A stretch of 64,000 nucleotides of DNA from Rhodamnia argentea (GCF_020921035.1 NC_063156.1:28630283-28694282), one strand, 5' to 3'; shown: positions 23,777 to 36,139, counted from the stretch's first letter. Notes: generated by a model not told the origin, from the letters alone. Program-made: numbers and translations.

Positions 23777-24936
23777 GGAGGAGTTGACTTTTGGAAGGGG
23801 GGTTGGGGTTATTTTTGAGTTGTTATATGATGTTTGAATTTGATTTTTGTTTTGTACTTTAATAATGTTGGGAGTTGACTATGAATGGTCAGTTACTTGA
23901 GTAAAAAGTTTTAGCGTTTTGGCGTGGCAAAAAAAAAAAAAAAAAGGAGAAGGAATAAATACAAAAGTCAAAAGGATGGGAAGTGGAAGTGGAAGTGGAA
24001 GTGGGAGTGGGAGTGGCCACCTTTGCATTCTTCCTAGTAAAAAGCTTGCCTGTTTTTGAAAGGCAAGAAGGAGGACCAGGAAAAGGCTCACCAATTTTTT
24101 TGGGGGGCTCTAAGGCATTTATTCCTCGTTCATGTGTTTGGGGGGCACATGGAAGAAAAATAGAAAGGATTCGGTTCTTTATCCACATTTAGAAAGTAAT
24201 TAGATTCTCATGAAATTGGTGGTACATGACCGAGACCTCTTGTACTGATTAGGACGGTCCATGTTAACAGTTATCCTGATAAAGAAGTAGGGCAAGCTCC
24301 CATCGATTCCTCGCCTCCTCTCGTCTCGTCGTGCGCCTCGTCGTACTTTGAACCAGCTACCAGTGCGCAACTTTGTACTTGAAGAGCTTCCCTCCTCGGC
24401 CAGACACAATCCTTGCATCATCATGTCTGGGCTTGGTGCCTCTCTGATTGGCCCATCCCATCTGTGGGTTCGCCGGATATCGTGCGAATGATCTTCTTTG
24501 ACACCATTGGGTGTCGATTTTGAGCTCAAATGTCCTCCAAATAATGGATGGACACTTCGCGAGGCCATCTTTTCTTTTGAGTAGTTCCCTTCGAGGTAAC
24601 ATCTAGCCGGAGACTAGCTTGCTGCATTCGAACCTGCAATGTTTCTCGGTCGCAGGTTTGTTATGTCGCTTCGTCGTCATCGAATTGGGCTTGTAACTCC
24701 CTGAACGACCACAAAGAACATTTGAAATACGTATTAGGTTGGGATTATCATAAATGGTTACTGTTGTTGTCATTGTTCTCCACTGTGAAATCTACAGTGG
24801 GAGTAAATGGCTGTGAGGAGAAGAAGAACCTGTAATTGACATACAGTTTTAGAGAGCAAAAGCGGTAAAACTAGGAAGTGCTTTGTGAATGAACATCTAA
24901 GAAATAGTGAAGTCGAGAGAGGGAATGGATCGCTTA
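23777..24936. other. PP2C promoter side and unassigned sequence
   Basis: Holds an A-run near 23930, a hexanucleotide repeat at 23979-24016, and a 122-codon minus-strand open frame (24200-24568) that I do not recognise and which lacks visible splice partners. No gene is supported. Confidence 0.35.
23979..24016 (+). repeat. Hexanucleotide microsatellite (GGAAGT / GGGAGT)
   Basis: About six units of ggaagt turning into gggagt, with no coding role visible. Confidence 0.85.
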
Positions 24937-26313
24937 GGCTGCGTATGGTAACGTTTCTATTCCCAGAATAACTTTTAGAACGGAAACATTTTTTTTCTGT
25001 TTATGTTCCCAACAACGATTTTTGGGAACAAAAACGCGTTTGGTAATTGCAAAAAAATCTGTTCCCGGAATAAAAAAAGAACAGAAACACGTTTGGTAAT
25101 CGCATAAAATTTATGTTCCGGAACAAAAAAGAAGAAGAAAAGAAATGCGTTTGGTAATTGCAAAAAAATTGTTCCTAATTTTTTTCATTTAATTGAGGGG
25201 ACTATATATATTAAAATTAAAATGTCTTTATCTCTTTAACTTACTAAATCAAATTAAATCGCATTTGTTCAATTTACTAAATCAAATTGGACCAATATAT
25301 GTATAAGTAATTTATGCACGATTTATCAAATGATGATATGGACGAGATCAACTATAAAAAAAAAAAAAAACCGAAAGAGAAGACGAATTGGAATTAGACA
25401 ACGAGAACATCAAATATGTTTTCTATAGATAGGAAAAATTGCAATTATGAGTTACACGTAAATGTTCGCAAGTAGTTAAAAATATGATTACCTTTAAACG
25501 GGAACCCTAGAAAAATATTAATTACACTTTGAGTGAAATCGGGGACTAAAATGAAAAATATTTGTGCATTTAGGTCCTTTTAGTCCAATTGTGCAATTTT
25601 TCCAAACATGAGGACTGAAATGAGATGCAAGGTATCAAAATCTCATGTCATGACTCTAAAAGTAAAAATTTTGGTTAAAATGATTTAAAATGAATTTTTT
25701 TAGTCAATTTAGGATTATGTTCAATGAAGAGGCATGTGGTCCCAAACTGAATTTTGTTAAATTTAAGAGACCAAAATGAAAAGGGAATTAAAATAAGAAT
25801 ATGGACTATTTTTGCACATTTTTCTAACCACAAATACTATTTTTCCTTATTTTCGGCTGTTTTTATAATTAAAATAAATCTGCAAAATGTCAAATATTAC
25901 AAAAACTATTTTTTGTTCAAAATTGGTTGCTAAGGCTAGGCCAAAGCTTCCAAGGTTAATTTTGTAATTTTATGAATTTTTTCATATTTTAAATTAATTT
26001 GTTAAAATAAAATGATCAAAAATCAAGTGTCAACATCATACAAAAACAAAAGAGAAAAAAGTGTGCTAAAAAATAAAATTGTTCCCAATTGTTTTTAAAA
26101 AATGTTCCAAATGTGTTTCTAAAAAGTGTTCCAGGAACACAAAAACAAGTTTTTCTTGTTTCTTGTTTTTGCTCCAAAAATGTTTCTATTTCTCAAAAGT
26201 ATTCCCGGAACACTTTGGGAACACTTTTTTACCATACGCATTTCCGTTCCCAAAGTGTTCCGAGAACACTTTGAGAACAAAAACACTTTTTTGAAACGTT
26301 ACTATACGAGACC
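24937..26313. mobile_element. hAT-like non-autonomous element with tandem subterminal repeats
   Basis: Inverted ends: 24937-24957 (ggctgcgtatggtaacgttt, then c) and 26293-26313 inverted, 17 of 21 positions equal. Near the left end, phrases cgtttggtaattgc and tgttcc-ggaa recur three times (about 25030-25165), and near the right end gaacacttt-gggaac phrases recur. The middle is AT-rich with no coding frame. A second, inner terminus (accatacgca, 26231-26240) suggests nesting or a duplicated end. I found no 8-bp TSD, so the superfamily is an inference from end sequence and subterminal repeats. Confidence 0.45.
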
Positions 26314-26558
26314 ATTAAACTCTGTTTGTTTCACGAAAAAAAATAATGATTCAAAAAATAACCGATCAATGAAAAATATTTTTTTATTATCGACAAAAAT
26401 TGATGTTTATAACGGTTTTGTGGACAAAAAAAAATTCGTTCATTCATTCTTGTCGACAATACAAGCGATTTTTTTAGGAAAATATGTTCTACTTTATTTA
26501 TTTTCAATTAAAAAAATGAATAGAGTTAGACCTTTTTATTTTGGATATGAGCATTAGG

Positions 26559-27360
26559 AGTCTTAAAACTTGTTACGAAAGTGTAATTGGTAAAACTTAC
26601 AAAAAGTGCAATCAAGCTCTAAAATTTGTCAAACTTGTACAGTCAAGTCTTTCCGTTAACTTCATTTAATTTGGTGAATGGAAAATGTTGACGTGATTTT
26701 TTTTTTTTTGTTATTTCTTTATCTTACATGGCACTAACATGGGTAAAACGACATCATTTTGGTCAAAATTTAATTGTTTTAATGCAAATTTTAGGTTAGT
26801 TATATTAAAAAAAAAAGAAAATTGTAAAAAATAGTACAATAAATGGAAAAAAAAAGTTGGAAGATGTAGACGAGGGTTGCATCACCGTCGGCGGCCCCAC
26901 CATCGCCGAAAAACATCGGCAATGATGGTGAAATGGTCGGTGGGGTCACCAAGCCTTGTCCAAAGGCCACTACTAGGGGCAAACCTCCGCAACTAGCAAG
27001 CCTTGGCTAGACCTGAGTGAGGGCCCACTACTCTCGTCTATTTGGGGGGAGGGCTACGACCCTTGCCAGCAATTTGCAACCCCCACCAACCATTCCCCCA
27101 CCATCGTCGACGAGGTTCACTTGCATCTTCCTCCTTTTTAAATTTTTAATTTTTTAATGCAATTTAAATAAAATTCGTACTAAAAAGTCAATTTTTGATC
27201 AAAACAACATTGTTTTAGCCATGTCAGTGCCAAGTAAGATGAGAAAAAAAAAATTGCATAATTTTTTTTTCGTTAACCAAATTGGACAGAGTTAACGGAA
27301 GGACTTGATTTTTTTACAATTTTAGGATTCAATTGCACATTCGTGACAACTTTTAGAACT
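26559..27360. mobile_element. Large foldback DNA element with GC-rich core
   Basis: The arms are imperfect inverted repeats of about 150 bp: agtcttaaaacttgttacg at the left against inverted agttctaaaagttgtcacg at the right, then aagtctttccgttaac against inverted aagtccttccgttaac further in. The core (about 26870-27125) is GC-rich and contrasts sharply with the AT-rich arms, a layout seen again at 39935-41004 and 41036-41918. No coding frame was recognised. TSD not found. Confidence 0.5.
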
Positions 27361-27775
27361 TTCGTTGAATTTATTCCTTTTTTTTCCCAACTATATATGC
27401 TCTCTCTTTTTTTTTTGGGCCTTTCAGACCCGAAAATTTTCGACGATCGGGCCCATGTGGCCCCGTCACCTGGCGCAATCATTGGAATCAGCCGAATCCA
27501 TGAAGAAAAAATGGGCTTGACCCGACCTAAGTTCAATTAGGTCAAGGCCTAGCCACGGGCCCGATACCTATCAATGGGAGAAAAAAAAAACGGGGATAAA
27601 GGCGGAATTCTATACTTCATGGATAGACAAACTTCTAGAAGGCGAAATGCGACGCTCTTCCCTTATTGCCTCCCTCTACATAAGGCTCACGAACTCCTGA
27701 AAAAAAACAAGGCAATGTGCAATGTCATTAAGGTGCACTTTAGCAGGATTCCGATCTCTAAACATTTAATTTATT

Positions 27776-27882
27776 TAAAAGTTTAGAGATCACATTAAAT
27801 AGATTAAAAATTTAGGGGTAACATTACATGTTGAGTTAAAATTTAGGAGCCACATTGAACAAACTAAAAGTTCGAGGATAAT
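27776..27882 (+). repeat. Short tandem repeat, about 30-bp unit, four worn copies
   Basis: Units begin aaaagtttagag, aaaaatttaggg, aaaatttaggag and aaaagttcgagg and each is followed by a form of acattaaa. No function visible. Confidence 0.5.
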
Positions 27883-27935
27883 ATTCTTAGGCCCCAACAA
27901 CCTAGACTTGTTGGTAACTTGCACTCTGATATCAA

Positions 27936-28053
27936 TGTTGTGTGGTTTTGGGCCTCTCTCATTCTAAAAGCTAGTTTAAAGAATGATATTTTTCCTCACA
28001 CTTATAAACCGACCACTGGCCTCTTTCACAACCAATGTGGGATGACCCTAACA
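27936..28053 (+). repeat. 118-bp direct repeat, left copy (LTR-like, TRIM type)
   Basis: Begins tgttgtgtgg and ends cctaaca. It contains cctctctcattc, ataaaccgaccac and accaatgtgggat, all also present in the copy at 29146-29263, which is exactly the same length and orientation. The TG...CA ends, the size and the absence of coding suggest the long terminal repeats of a miniature retroelement. Divergence between copies is considerable, so the fossil is not recent. Confidence 0.5.
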
Positions 28054-28080
28054 ATTTCCCCCTCACACAAGCCATCGGCT

Positions 28081-29037
28081 GACGAAACCCTCACGTGCAA
28101 GACCTGTGCAACGCCTTGGTGCGTTACCTGCCTCTCCTACTGGCCCCCAAGCATGGTCGAAGCCGTCCAGTGGGAGTGCCCCGACTGCTCCCTGCTCGCT
28201 GGGGCCGAGCCCTAGCTCGCAATCGCGGTGGGGTTGGGGGCCTCCAGCAATCTGTTGGTGGCGATCCACGTGATCGAGACGGATGATTCATTGACCGAGC
28301 TGGAGAAGGCGAAGAGGCAGCAGGAGCTCCTGATTGGCGGCGCGAGGGCCTCCGAGTGAGAGGACAGGAAGGAGAAGGGCAATGGCGTGCTCGACATTCT
28401 CGATGGGAGGTTGAACTGCTCATTTTGCATGCAGTTGCCGGAAAGGCCGGTCCCGACACCTTGTGGACACAACTTCTGCTTGAAGTGTTGTCAGAAATGG
28501 ATTGGGAAGGGGAAGCGCACCTGCGCAAATTGCCGCCATGAAATTCCTGCGAAGATGGCGAGCCAGCCTCGTACTAATTCTGCACTTGTTATAGCCATCA
28601 GAATGGCGAAGAGGGTCAAAATCAAACAATTAGAGTGCCCGGGCCAAGGTCCATCATTTTATCCACAACCAAAGCCGGCCTGACAAGGCATTCAATGCTG
28701 AGAAAGCAAAGAAGGCCGGAAAGGCCAATGCTTGTAGTGGAAAGATCTTCGTTACCGTCCCTCCATATCACTGTGGTCCAATCCTTGCAGATAATGATCC
28801 AGAGAGAAACCAGGGTGTGTTGGTTGGAGAGACTTGGGAAGACAGGATGGAATGGCAGAGAGTGGGGTGTGCACCTTCCTCTTGTTGCAGGGATTGCGGG
28901 GCAGTCGATGCATGGTGCACATTCTGTGGCTCTTTCGGGGGGCTATCAAGACGATGAGGATCATGGCGAGGGGTTCTTCTACACAGGGAGCGGTGGAAGA
29001 GACCTTACTGGCAACAAGAGAACAAATAAGGAACAAT
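28081..29037 (+). pseudogene. VIM: VIM/ORTHRUS (PHD-RING-SRA) gene fragment, broken
   Basis: Plant VIM/ORTHRUS proteins bind methylated CG sites and maintain DNA methylation. Here the order is kept but the frame is not. A PHD-like piece (LTCKTCATPWCVTCLSYWPP then WECPDC) is followed by a RING finger (CSFCMQLPERPVPTPCGHNF, then CCQKWI and CANCRHEIP), the linker [10 protein letters not shown], and the front of the SRA domain ([66 protein letters not shown]). It changes frame several times, lacks a proper N-terminus and the rest of the SRA and the second RING, and stops at what looks like an old exon end followed by a donor (gtaagg). It has no introns inside. It lies between two 118-bp direct repeats. 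A live gene is very unlikely. Confidence 0.82.
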
Positions 29038-29145
29038 GTAAGGATCCACTTCCACAATCAAAGTGGGATATCCTCAACAATCTTCCTCTTAAACATCAGG
29101 CCGCGATAACTTATCTCTCCCGCGTATGACTTTTGAGTTCAGACT

Positions 29146-29263
29146 TGTTGGGTGATCTTGAGCTTCTCTCATTCCAAAAACTAGCTCAAAGGATGAAGCC
29201 TGTCCTCGTACTTGTAAACCGACCACCAGCCCGTTCCATAACCGATATGGGACAATCCCAATA
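29146..29263 (+). repeat. 118-bp direct repeat, right copy (LTR-like, TRIM type)
   Basis: Begins tgttgggtga and ends cccaata, same length and orientation as 27936-28053, with shared phrases cttctctcattcc, gtaaaccgaccac and accgatatgggac. The flanking 5 bases do not match those left of the first copy, so a single intact insertion is not proven. Confidence 0.5.
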
Positions 29264-30922
29264 GCATTAGGCCAAAATTCAAAGACTATTTGTATGATTA
29301 TCCCTCTATTTTTGCTGGACGCAACTACACTTTTCGGGATTGGTGTACTCATGATTAATAGATAAATGACATGAATTTTATGGCAATGTGACACATAAAT
29401 CGATTTTTTAGGGTTTTCTTATGTTGATCATGAACCTTAAATCCTAAGCTAATTTAGAAAAAAAAAAAAAAAGTCGGATTGAAAAAGATACTACAATTTA
29501 TGTTGCTCTTCAAGCTATATGCCCGGATAATTCATTTCAAAGGCTTTTCACTTAGTTTTCTAAGCATCGTTATCAAAAAAGTGCCCTTTATGAAGCCAAA
29601 ATTGGGAAAATTACCTAATCAATCATAAACTTGTTATACATATGTCAATTCGATCCTAAACTTTTCAATTTTGCTAGATTAGTCCTATACCTTTGTGTGA
29701 AATTCCAATGTGATTCTTTCGGCCAATTTTCTTCCAGAAGCGGCTAACATGGCGATCTAGTCATTTCAAGCCTTTCTGCGTGGCACTATGTCATATCGGT
29801 GAGTTCAGAATTTTGCGCAAATATTTATAATTAAATTAACAAAATTAAAAAAGGTTAAAATCGAATTGACATCCGTACAATAGATTTAAGATTGATTGGA
29901 CAATTTTTCCGGCCAAAAGTTGCACTATGACTCAATACCCCTCAACATTATTTATCAATATTGGCCCATACATTTGTGACAGCTAATCTTTTCAAAAATC
30001 AGCCATAACTCATAAGCAGCCACTTTTCCTTTCAATAAACTAAAAAAGAATGCCACGTGTCCGAGAGAGAGGAGAGATGGCAGTTAATACTGTTGAAAGC
30101 GGCAACAATTTGCCGAATGGGAGGAGAGACCGAAAACTCTGAAATTCCTATTCTCGTCGTTCTTTTGCCTTTCTTCATTCCTCTTCTACCTTTGGGCCAT
30201 GTCCCGACCTTCACCCAAATTCCTCTCTCTTTCCCTTCTTCTTTGGTAAGAAGATTTCCCGCGAATAAATGGCCAAGTGCCGCATCTCGCTAAGTTTATT
30301 ATCGTGTCGTGATTTGGCTGATCGGCCAACGATGCCAGCGATCGACCATGTACACGGCGTCGCGAGCACCACAAGAGGTAATGGACGATGCCGTTTTCTG
30401 CCGTTCTTCTTGCTTGTTTCTCTGTTTAATTGTGCGGATTTTACATTGAATGTTGCCTGCTGTTACGCCGAATAACTGAAGCGGTCGTTTATTTGTGCGG
30501 ACGCTGTTACAATGAAATGAATGAACAACAAGTAACTTATTGCTGAAGCTATCCATTCCCGTCATCACATGAGCAGGTTTCATCCAACCCCACATAGTTT
30601 TCCCAAATTCAAAGAAGTTAAGGCATGTTGTTCTGTCCGAAAGGATTTCCACGTGCTTCTCCGAATTCCTCGTCGATTATGCATCTTTCAGGTTCAGCTA
30701 TAAAGATGATTGCAATCCGTTTCTCCTTCATTCGTAGTTTCCCCGATCTGTATTGGGCACCGTATGCTTTGGGAATCGCGTGTATGTAACATGGTCTTGA
30801 GTCCTTATCTCGTGTATTCTCTCCGGTTGATCGATTGCCTGTAACATGATTCAGCCGTCAGGAGCTGAAATCTTCTCTGCGAGACTCTTAAGAGATCCAA
30901 GAGCAGCAACCCCATTATCCCA
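29264..30922. other. Intergenic, with promoter and leader of the DUF4378 gene
   Basis: Contains a Mutator-like MITE at 29604-29911. From about 30040 the sequence becomes less AT-rich and is probably promoter and 5' UTR of the gene starting at 30923; several short upstream ATGs occur there, for example at 30269 and 30846. Nothing else is supported. Confidence 0.4.
29604..29911. mobile_element. Mutator-like MITE, family A (308 bp)
   Basis: Inverted ends of about 60 bp. The left begins gggaaaattacctaatcaat and includes gtcaattcgatcctaaac; the right is its inverted copy with gtccaatcaatc and gtcaattcgat. Flanks are gccaaaatt (29595-29603) and gccaaaagt (29912-29920), 8 of 9 matching, the target size of Mutator-like elements. 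The middle contains ttcggccaattttc, shared with relatives at 53758 and, in part, 39935. Confidence 0.8.
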
Positions 30923-33677
30923 ATGGGGAAGCACGTGCGAAGCAAGAGCGCGCAGCTCCATTTGGAGAATCATCAGCAGGGATGCATGTGGAGTATACTT
31001 CACGGTCTCAAATACCATCAGTGGCATTATGTCAAGAAGAGGCTTCCGCACGTGAGGCAAGGAGGCGGGAGGCATTCGGCAGGTAAAGCAATAGCAATCC
31101 CCGTCCATTTCGATATCAATGATGCTGTTGATATTCGTTGGTAGTCTTAAGATATTTAAGGAGATTCGAGCAGTACCCTTCAAAATGACAGATTAGTAGT
31201 TTCTTATGATTAGTTTGCGTGGGACCTTTCCCCAAGGAGTTGTCTCAATGAACTAATTCACCAGCTGTGATAATTGGGTCGATGTTGCTATACAATTCTT
31301 GCAGAGATTAGATGGAATGACGATAGTTTATAGAAAGATTCGAACAATATCATGACCATCATCCTTTTTGGTTAGGCAATGGAAGTACTGAGAGCAGTAT
31401 GAATGCCCATCATACTGACAGATCACCGGAGTACACCAATGCCGATGGCGAAAGCTCGCAGGTGAGTTCGAATGGATCTCGGTAATTGCATGTCTTGTCT
31501 TCCTCGAAAGCTACTGAAAGATCTGGAAATTTACGGCTGACCAGAAGAAGAGAGAATTCAGTCCGGCAGCCAAGGTCTCCGTGAAAGCCAGGATAAAAGC
31601 GCTGATCTCGGAAGAGAAGTACAGAAGGAAGGGCCGGCACCGCAGGAGCTGCACCTCTCCAGCGCACTTGCAGTTGGTTAAAGCCAGTTCTAATCATCAC
31701 CCAGGCTCAGGCTCCTGTCGTCACGGGTCTTCACATGATCACTTTGACATGCACAGGATGCAACCGATGCAGAAAGGCGAACATAGTCAGGAAAAATCGG
31801 AAAACTATGAGCAAACTCTGCCACAGGATAATGTGCTAATCGAAAGGTGTGATGCCACTTACGATCTTGATCACCGAGCACACAATGGTACAGATGGTTC
31901 TGATTGTCGGCCGGGGATTTTTCCTGACCCTCTGGATAGAAATGACCTGGACAAGGAGTTAGTTCTCAAAGTTTTACAGGACAAGGGATCCTTTTCGGCT
32001 CGGCACTTTGACGGTCAAAATGCGGTTAGCTTAAAAATGGGGTCAAGCAGGTCCGGAACTTCTCCAGTATCAAACCACTCAGGTGAAGATGTCTTGGCGC
32101 CGAGCACATCTAGAAACAAAGAGGAAGAAGAGTGTAGCAAAAGCAAGTTAGGCAGCCTCGGTCAAGACACACGTTTGGTGGAATCCGATGCTTCTGTGTC
32201 CGTCCCCGTCCTGTTTCTAAAGAAGCAAGGCAAGAATCATGTCGTCAGTAGGCGCTTCAAGAATCTGAAAAAGAAACTGAAACATGTAATGAAAGCAAGC
32301 CGAAACGAAAAGCACCGGATAGCCATGGACGGGATCCTTGACAAGATCCCTCAAGACCACGAGCGGTCGATGGAAATCAAGCAGGACGTGATCCGGAAGT
32401 GGAAGGACGTGGTTTCCGAGAGAGATTATACTAGCCCTCCAAGACAAGGCAATCCGCGTGGTATGAAGAGGACGCCGTCCCTCGATGCATCACTCGAGAA
32501 GTATTGTCAGCTGTTTGAGTCAAGTTTCAATAGAGAGGCCAAGCACAGCGGTATCGGGACATCTAGAGTCGGAGGACAAGAGAAGATTTCGCCCCGTGAG
32601 GTATCTACAAGATCGCTGGCGCGCATTTGTTCCTTACCTGAACTCAAATCTTCCTCTTTTAGGACTGAGAACTCTTCGGTATCTTTTTTTACCGGGACTC
32701 CAGTTAGGACTCCCACGGACACTGATGTGAGCAGAGGAAGTAGCTCCGACGCGGCAAGCAATCAGAACTTTAGGTTAGCTTTGGAGAAGTTAGATGTGCA
32801 TGTAGAAAATGAAGTCGATGACGAGAAGGTAGATCATGGTGAAGATTCTTCGGTCAGTAAAGAAGAGAATCAATTAACGCCCGTTGCCAGTTCTCAAGAT
32901 ATGTGCGACTCAACAGCAGGAGAACGTACGTCTATCGACGAGGATGTCATCGAGCTGGTGCCCTCCATTAAACTAGAAGATACAGATTCCAATCAAAGAA
33001 GCCCCGTCCTCGATGGAGTGGAGTCCGATCCTTTGGCCATTTGCTGTCGCGAAACCAGCAGAAGTGACGTGCCGCTGCCGGCAGACAATGATGAAGTTCA
33101 TCTTGCAAATGCGGAAATCTCGAGTAATCAGCTGGACATGGACTTAATGTATGTTCCTGTGGATGTGAAAGACATCGAGCTGTTCAATTATGTCAAAGAT
33201 GTCCTAGGCCTCTCTGGATTCGGTGGCAATGAATCCCTGGGAAGATGGCATTCTGGAGACCAACCGGTCGACCCTTTGGTTTACGAAGAAGTCGAGGGTT
33301 GCTCACTGCCCAACCTCGAGTCTCTGGAGAACAGCGAAGGCGGTCACTTCGATCACTTAATTTTGTTCGATCTCATCAATGAGGTGTTGGTGGATATCTA
33401 CCAGAGATCGTTCGGGTACTATCCAAGCCCTCTGTCGTCTCTCTGCCGAGTGCCTCCAATGCCGGAAGGGTTCCGTGTTCTCGAGGAGGTGTGGGCGAGC
33501 ATAAGCTTCTACACGAGTCTAAGGCCTGAGCTGGATCCGGCGATGGACTATGTGACTGCCAGGGAGCTGGAAAGGCATGACGGGTGGATGAATCTACGGT
33601 TCGATAGCGAGTGCGTGGGGCTCGAGCTCGAGGACTTGATCCTGGATGATCTTCTGGAGGAATTGTTCTGCACTTGA
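30923..33677 (+). CDS. TRM-type protein with C-terminal DUF4378
   Basis: Three exons in phase: 30923-31082, 31376-31461 and 31521-33677, giving 800 aa. The start MGKHVRSKSAQLHLEN is the usual opening of this plant family and is followed by HQQGCMWSILHGL and YHQWHYVKKRLPH. The middle is long, polar and probably disordered, with a basic island RRFKNLKKKLKHVM (about residue 330) and a phospho-site-rich stretch. The C-terminus is DUF4378-like: HFDHLILFDLINEVLVDIYQ, then DYVTARELERHDGWMNLRFD, then VGLELEDLILDDLLEELF at the very end. TRM (TON1 Recruiting Motif) proteins recruit the TON1-PP2A-TRM complex to microtubules and influence cell shape and division plane; I infer the same here. The acceptor of exon 3 (ctgaaag at 31514-31520) was chosen because it keeps phase and avoids the stop just before it. 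Confidence 0.85.
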
Positions 33678-33752
33678 ACACATTCCAAATTACACATTTT
33701 TTCTCTCTTCCTATAAATGTGAAGTTGCTAGCTTAGATCTAACCCGGAAGAG

Positions 33753-36134
33753 TGTCGCGACCTAAAAAATCAATTTTTCAGGCTAATGGATTATCGGGTT
33801 AATTTTGATGACTAACCTAATATGGACTCTCCCAAGCCCTACCAAATCGCAACTTTGGTTAATTAGAATGATTTAGGATTCGGAGTCGCCACTAACCATT
33901 TTGGGTAGGTTGATTAGAGACCTAAATAAAAATAGCGAGATGACTATTCTTATTTCTACGAACCGGAGATTGTGGATTCGGAGACTTGATTACATTAACT
34001 AATCAAAGCTAATGCCCTTTCGGTACCTTAATTTCATGAAATGTCCTAGGTTGATAACTCATGCTTGGTTGAATTCACTTTATGCTCAAATGAGGTGTTT
34101 TTTTTTATGTTTTCGCTTTTTAGATGAATGCATGATATAAATGAGGTGCATGATATCTTTAAATATGGAATGCAAGATTAGGGATATTCGAAAATATGCA
34201 GTAGATATGCAAAATAAATGAAATAATACAAGCATAGATATGCACGAAACAAGAGATATGACAAAAGATAACATGAAGATATGCATGAGATTTTTTTTGT
34301 ATTTTTTTTTAATAAGATGAGATATGCATGAAACCGCATGAGATGACAATGAGCTGATTTTTGTTCCTTTTCTTTTGAATTTTCGGCCAAATTAAGAATA
34401 TCATGATTAGATTCCCTTGATCAAAATTTTCAAGATAAACTTAATGAGATAAAGTTTTTAAGAAACTCTATCTTCCTAAATATTTAATTAGATATAGTTT
34501 CTAGGAAACCACACCTTACTAAATTTTTTAGGAATTCTTTTAAGTCTATCGGGAAATTTGAATCAAACAAGATATCGAATCAATCACAGAATATCAATCC
34601 AATCATATAGTCCATGATAACAATCCAGCTAAGTCAAAACATATCAAGCCCCCATCCTCTTATAATTTTCGAAAAAAGGAACAAAATCTAAAGTTGGCTT
34701 CTCAAAAAGTAACAAACCGGATCTAAATGGCAATAGATCAAGTCGGCTATCTTTCCCGAATTTTTCTAAACCGGAGGATCGTTCCTGAATGGCAACGGGA
34801 AAAATCATTCAAGTTTAAACTCGTTGCCTATTAAGAAAATGTTTTCTTAATTCAGATTTAGTCCTTTTTAGTATTCTGAAAAATATGTCCAATTAATCCC
34901 AAAATTTCGAAAATCATGACAAAATTAGGGTTTTAATGCAAAAAAAAAGACTTTCATGAATTTTCAGAAAACCAATGATTCACGCCCCAAAATCAGCGAG
35001 CAAAACAGCACGAATCCATGCAAAACAGCATTAAAACTGCAGTAATAACTTACCCTAATGCCTCCGTAAAATTCTGCATGGTTAGATATCATAAAACATG
35101 TAAAAGGGGCCTTGATTCGGATAAAACAGCACACCAACAGCGTATAAACAGCATCAAAACAGCATGTCCTAAAAAGTGTAAGGAAGTTACCTTGTATTGC
35201 TGAGCAAAAATTCTGCACCAAGCTATCAGCCGAAACGCTCGAAATCAGCTTTATATTAGGCCTGAACAGCAAAGAAAAATCACCTAGAACAGCAACCAAA
35301 CAATCTCAAAATCTGCGGTAAAATTCTGCGCTGAATTGTAAGTAAACCGAGGCTGGGCAGCACTATTTTGGCACCAAAACAGCAACAAAACAGCGCTGAA
35401 TAATGGCGAAACGGTGCTGGATTAGTATTAAACAGTCCATGACAGCAGGTGGGTTGCGGCGGCGGCAACGAGACAACGTCGAAGACTTGGGGTTTGGCCG
35501 ATGGAATCGAGGACCAACAGAGTACCGCCGAACTCTCTCTCACGTCTTTCTCTGAATATTTTCTGAATTGTGCGTCCTCCCCATAACCCTAGGCATAGAG
35601 ATGTATTTATAGAGAAAACTAGGGTTTTGAGTTGTAGGGTTTATTTAAACCGTTAGATCAAAAGCTCCAATTAGATATCGATCGTTAGATCGAAAATTCT
35701 GATCTTGAGGAGTCCTATCGGACTTAGACTCTTGCAATTTTCGGCCAAATGAATGAGGAGGGAGAAATGAGCTATTTTTCAATGTTTTATGAGCTCGTTT
35801 TGTGATTCCGGACTCACTTTGACCTTAACTAATAAAATGAGTCATTAATTAAGGCCTTTTTGCAATTTTAAGAGCTCAAACGGCCTGTTTTGAGTCCAAA
35901 ATTATAGTAAAAAAAATATGCACCCTCTTTGGTGACTTTCGAATCGATTTTAACTCGGTCGTCCGTTGGAATCATGCTCAATTGACTCAGGCCCTAGTTG
36001 ACATGAAGTACACTTGACTGACGAAAATTAAATATGCAATGCATTGAAAATTTATTTTTTGTGAGAATTATGAATAACTCTCATTTTATGCTTATATGAA
36101 TGATTTTCTAAAAATCAAAATTTAGGTGTCAACA
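33753..36134. mobile_element. Solo LTR of a retrotransposon, 2.38 kb, 5-bp TSD
   Basis: Starts tgtcgcgacc and ends gtgtcaaca, so it has the TG...CA form of LTRs, with short inverted ends (tgtcgcgacctaaa against inverted tgttgacacctaaa). It is flanked by aagag on both sides (33748-33752 and 36135-36139). No protein domain is visible inside, and no second copy lies nearby, so it is best read as a solo LTR left after recombination. The length and the phrase ggagtcgccac suggest a Ty3/Gypsy-type source; family not certain. The perfect TSD suggests moderate age. Confidence 0.75.
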
Positions 36135-36139
36135 AAGAG

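Noticed and set aside
24200-24568. 122-codon minus-strand frame
   Set aside because: No recognisable domain, and next to simple repeats. Treated as chance.
28081-29037. A working VIM/ORTHRUS gene
   Set aside because: The reading frame is broken in several places and most of the SRA domain and the second RING are absent, so it is treated as a relic.
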